Assembly (NCBI GenBank): GCA_000231825.2
Contig: JH720299.1
Coordinates: 338,549-402,548, forward strand
Direction: 5' to 3'
Origin: Tetrahymena elliotti 4EA
Taxonomy: Eukaryota; Ciliophora; Oligohymenophorea; Hymenostomatida; Tetrahymenidae
Length of the DNA stretch: 64,000 bases
In this document: positions 60,701 to 64,000 of the stretch, piece by piece
Layout: each line of letters starts with the position of its first letter
Position numbering within the stretch: the first letter of the stretch is position 1
Position numbers and translations under genes: made by a program
Notes under the pieces: model-generated
The model's input: only the letters and a program-made list of their open reading frames with translations
The model's database searches: none
What the model was told of the DNA's origin: nothing

Positions 60701-63700
60701 AAATTAAAATTTTTTATGTTTTAATAATAAATCCTTCCTCTCTATTTTAATAAATAAACTTACCTTAAATTTAAACTTAAAAAGGTAATTTTCTAACACT
60801 TAATGAGAGTATTTGCTAAACTTTCAGTGCCTATATCAGCCAATCTATTTTTGCTATTATTTAAATAAGAAAAATAAAAATATACAATTGTAAATTAATA
60901 TCAATTTTAATGAAACCAACTTAATTTTTTTTATTTTAATTTCAACCTCAAATTTAGATCTAATCTAGCTAATTGCTCAAAATCTTCAAAAGTCTTTAAA
61001 AATGTCTTAATTCTATCACCTCTAAAATCATTATCACTTTTTTATTTTAAATTAAAATTGTATTAGTTTCTAAATTTATTTCTCTTTTTAATTAACTAAC
61101 TCAATTTTTTTCAAATAATGTTTTTATTTTTATATGTAATTCCATATTTTATTTTTATATGTAATTCCTAAATCAAGTCCTTCATGATAAATATTATTTA
61201 AATGAGTTTTATCTAAAATGTTAATCTCTAAATTCTTTATGTTTTTTAAAATGATTTTTTCTTTTTCTTTGAATTTATTTTACAAATTATCTCTGAATTA
61301 AATAAATACAAGTAAAATAAAAACAATGAAGAAAGAAAGAAAGTTAGTTCTTTAATAATTTAAGCAATTTTTGTTTATTTTTATTTTACAAATTTTTCAT
61401 TAAATGAACTCTATCCTTTTAAAAAAATGTTTTAACAACAAAATAAAATTATTTTAATAATTTCAGAGTTGACATTGGTGCCAAATATTATTTTTAGGGA
61501 GAAGTTTAAATTTCATTAAAAAAATATTTTATGATTTAAATGTTTTAAATTAATTTTTGAAATATTTAGAAAAGAAAATAAAGAATTATGAATTGAACAG
61601 GAATACCTGAAATCAAGATTTATTTATGTAATATTTTTTAGCTTTTCTAGCTCTTTTTTTATTCTCAGTCTTTTCTACTCATCCGATACTCTATAATTAA
61701 AAAGATGATAATTTTTATTTAATAAGATAATTATTAAATTATTTTTTTATGGTTTATTATTATTAATTAAAAACTGAAAATCATCTATTACTATTATGTG
61801 ATTGTACTACCTTCATCTTCCATTTTTTAACAATGTATTTTGCTTAATAATTTAAATAAATAAAGTTACAATTTAATTCAAGAAGCAATCATTAACTAAA
61901 TTTCTATGGCAATAATATTAGTTTTTAAAATTATTTTATATATTAATTATGATGAATTAAATTTACTTTTGGTTTTCATGAAAATGTATTGAATTTCGAA
62001 AGTTATGGAATGTATCCTAAAAGTATGAAAAGGCTTTTAGTCCTATAATACCTAAACTATTTATTTTATTAAATTATCTTAGAATACTTTGAAAGTTATT
62101 TTTATAAAATTGATCACTCTAAAAAAATATGAAGATTTTTTTTTTCTTATTTATTATTTTAAACTGTCTCTACACTATTTATTTAATTTTCCTCTTCGTT
62201 TCTAATAAATTTAAATGATATTAGCTTGATTTTTGTTAAATTTATTGAAAATAATCAAAATTATTTATAATTAATACCTTAATTCTAACTTAAGAACTCT
62301 GTTTTGCAAATTTTTACTGATGTTTTCAGAGTTGAAAAATACATTTTCTTTACTAAATAAATGGCTAAAATTATTTATTTAATTAAAAAATATTTTAGAG
62401 ATATTTATAACATCTAAGCATTGTTCAATAATAATTTATTTACCTAATATGAACATGAAAGTCCAATTAAAAAAGTTTTTAACTTTCTAAATAAAAAGTA
62501 ATATTCTTAACTATTTAGCAATAAATTTCATTCCACCTTTAATTCAATTTTAAATATAAAAAAATGAGAAAAATATAAATATTTAATTTAAATAAAGTTG
62601 TTACTCAATATTGATATTTAAGTCATTGATAAATTCGTTTATTTTATCATTTGATTCATTATTATTTTTGAGTTATTATTAATCTTTAATCAGCTCACTG
62701 TGATCTAAACTATTCCTATTCAATTTAAAAATAAACAAATTGTTTAAATGAAATTTTTAATCAATTAAAACTATTAAATCAAGTTTTGTTTTCATACTTT
62801 TTTATATTTCTCAACATATTAAAACAATAAATATTACCTCTTTTAAGATTATTCTGAATTGTTTGTACTTTCACTTTTTTGTATAAATACAGCCATTTTT
62901 TAGGCTGATAGAGAACAAATTTTATATAAACTAGATTAATTAATTAAATTTGATTAAATATCATTTAAGAGAAAAGAAAATAAATTCACATAAACTAATA
63001 ATTGAAATTACACAAAATTTAGACTATTTTCAGAAATATTTTGATTATTATTTAGGGCTTGCTCACTAATATATTCAGGTTAATCTTTGTAAATCTTAAT
63101 CCTTAGAAAAAGTTTATAATTAAAGAATCAAAATGATAAATTTTTTTATAAAATAACAATAAAGAATATTAATTACCCTTTATTCATTAGATTTAACTCA
63201 TCAATTTTTATATTTGTTTACTCATCATCTTAAGCTCCTTTACTCCTTTTTCTGTTTTCACTATTTCATAAAATCTCCAATCAAAAAACAAAAAATCTTA
63301 TGAAAAATTGGTTATTTATAAATAAATGTAAGAAAAAAAACTAGTTAGTTCATTTATAAAATGATTTCATCCAAATTTTTAAAATCAGATATTTTTTATT
63401 TATTCACAAAAAATTAAAAATATAAGTAAGTACTTGAGTTTTAAATTTAATTGAGTAATTTTTTGACATTTTTCCAGATAATTACCTAATGAAAAAGCTC
63501 CTCCATCACTCATTTTATTCCACCTAAATAAAAATATGTTTTTAATATTTGAATAAGTAATAATAATAAATAAATTTAATTAATATTGGACAAATAAATT
63601 TCATAATTAAATATTTTATTAAATTACCCTAGATTAAGATTCAAAGATGTGATATTTTGGCACTTCTCCAAACTCATTCCAATGTTCATAGCTTCATCTA

Positions 63701-64000
63701 CTCCAAGTTCATTATTCCTATATGAAAATAATCAAGAATTTTTTTGAGTTGAAAATAATAAATGAATAAATATCAATAAATAAATTCAATAAATGTTTTT
63801 TCTAAATATAAATAAATTTAATAATTAAATATTTTATTAAATTACGATAGATTAAGATTCAGAGATGTGATATTTGGGCATTTCTCCAAGCTCAATCTAA
63901 TATCCCTAACTCCATCTGCTCCAAGTCCATTTTACCTATTATGAAAATAATTAAGAATTTATTTATTTGTGTTGAAAATAATGAATGAATGAATAAAAAT
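51775..64000 (-). CDS. giant LRR-TPR-kinase-TPR protein, 5' end beyond the window, over 3290 aa here
   Basis: Last exon 60382-51775 is one frame of 2869 codons ending TGA. Upstream exons: 60536-60447, 60695-60606, 60853-60764, 61036-60947, 61292-61101, 61690-61607, 62715-62605, 62930-62838, 63101-63012, 63260-63177, 63523-63434, 63717-63628, 63935-63846. All introns are phase 2 and eight exons are exactly 90 nt. Each encodes one leucine-rich repeat (N-x-LG-x-x-G ... LEKC-x-NIT-x-LNLNLS, RI-like). LRRs end in exon 60382 (LDLC/RNQISDQCAQSI), then TPRs (60300-58700), a charged linker, a full kinase (about 58045-57370) with AKGGQGYIFEG, VVFKY, EEEIKIMD, HLDIKPANIL, YSDFGLS and SPQEQ, TPRs (57300-56200), a poly-Ser and Q/N-rich linker (56150-54580), and a long third TPR block to the end. 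No membrane segment seen. All key catalytic residues are present, so a Ser/Thr kinase is likely. LRR and TPR arrays suggest ligand or scaffold binding. Exons at 62838, 62605 and 61101 are less certain. Confidence 0.8.
55330..55900 (-). repeat. tandem coding repeat (about 86-87 aa) in the giant-protein linker
   Basis: Within the linker two consecutive segments repeat: each has LNEQ or LNEH, a stretch KIETQQN or QIETQQN, IIQKNSQNQTQ, LIQNLN or LIENLN, and SSKQEF with a Q-rich tail. At DNA level TTTTAAGAATTTTTTTG occurs at about 55493 and 55751 and CTTATTTACTGC at about 55419 and 55680, giving a period near 260 bases. A third, more diverged copy lies toward 55250. This is an internal expansion of a disordered Gln/Asn/Ser region. 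Confidence 0.7.
56104..56136 (-). repeat. (TCA)n coding microsatellite, poly-Ser tract
   Basis: On the + strand GATGAT repeats, on the coding (minus) strand TCA repeats, encoding PSSSSSSSSPSTP at the start of the linker between the second TPR block and the Q-rich region. It is a likely site of length polymorphism. Confidence 0.85.

Noticed and set aside
61034..61036. Apparent TGA stop of an LRR gene at 61034
   Set aside because: A frame from exon 61292 reads into it, but exon 61036-60947 starts exactly there (acceptor AAAAAAG) in another phase, is 90 nt long and continues the LRR pattern, so the TGA is out of frame.
1..64000. tRNA, rRNA, CRISPR arrays, bacterial-type operons or ribosome-binding sites
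   Set aside because: No cloverleaf with a GGTTC-type B box, no rRNA-like GC-rich block and no regular repeat-spacer array were found; the DNA is eukaryotic nuclear.

Overview
The window is ciliate macronuclear-type DNA, almost certainly Tetrahymena and probably T. thermophila. It is extremely AT-rich. Long reading frames appear only if TAA and TAG are read as glutamine and TGA alone as stop: all 13 main coding models whose 3' end lies here finish with TGA. The reference gene is an intron-less histone H2A (23730-24146) whose C-terminal SQ motif matches T. thermophila HTA1 (H2A.X). Introns are short, AT-rich GT-AG introns. I built exon models by hand and accepted junctions only where the phases agree; ordinary stop-codon logic breaks most of these genes into fragments.

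Layout. 960-2087 (+): single C2H2-like zinc-finger protein. 3720-6663 (-): membrane sensor with a histidine-kinase ATPase domain, four exons. 7408-9762 (+): CSC1/OSCA/TMEM63-like channel A. 10755-12368 (-): zinc-ribbon/coiled-coil protein. 13230-14870: degenerate tandem repeat array. 16233-18575 (+): channel B. 18983-21841 (-): Q-rich acidic coiled-coil protein. 23730-24146 (+): H2A, followed by a long imperfect hairpin. 27048-27484 (-): small unidentified two-exon gene. 28320-30374 (+): thymidine/pyrimidine-nucleoside phosphorylase A. 31017-35101 (-): six-exon coiled-coil protein with a jacalin-like domain. 38300-41244 (+): coiled-coil/Kelch protein with a MITE-like element in intron 1. 42308-44260 (+): phosphorylase B. 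45048-49647 (-): kinase-TPR protein with an apparent frameshift inside the kinase domain. 51775 to beyond the right edge (-): giant LRR-TPR-kinase-TPR protein.

Three themes stand out. (1) Paralogue pairs lie close together: two channels, two phosphorylases and two TPR kinases. (2) The giant protein joins a leucine-rich-repeat region, built from short phase-2 exons of mostly exactly 90 nt, to an 8.6-kb exon carrying TPRs, a complete protein kinase, more TPRs, a Ser/Gln-rich linker and a third TPR block. This looks like a ciliate-specific receptor or scaffold kinase and is the best candidate here for an undescribed system. (3) A noncoding repeat family occurs as a tandem array at 13-15 kb and as inverted copies at 36.7-37.3 kb.

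All exon boundaries are inferred from sequence only. Domain calls rest on motifs read by eye.
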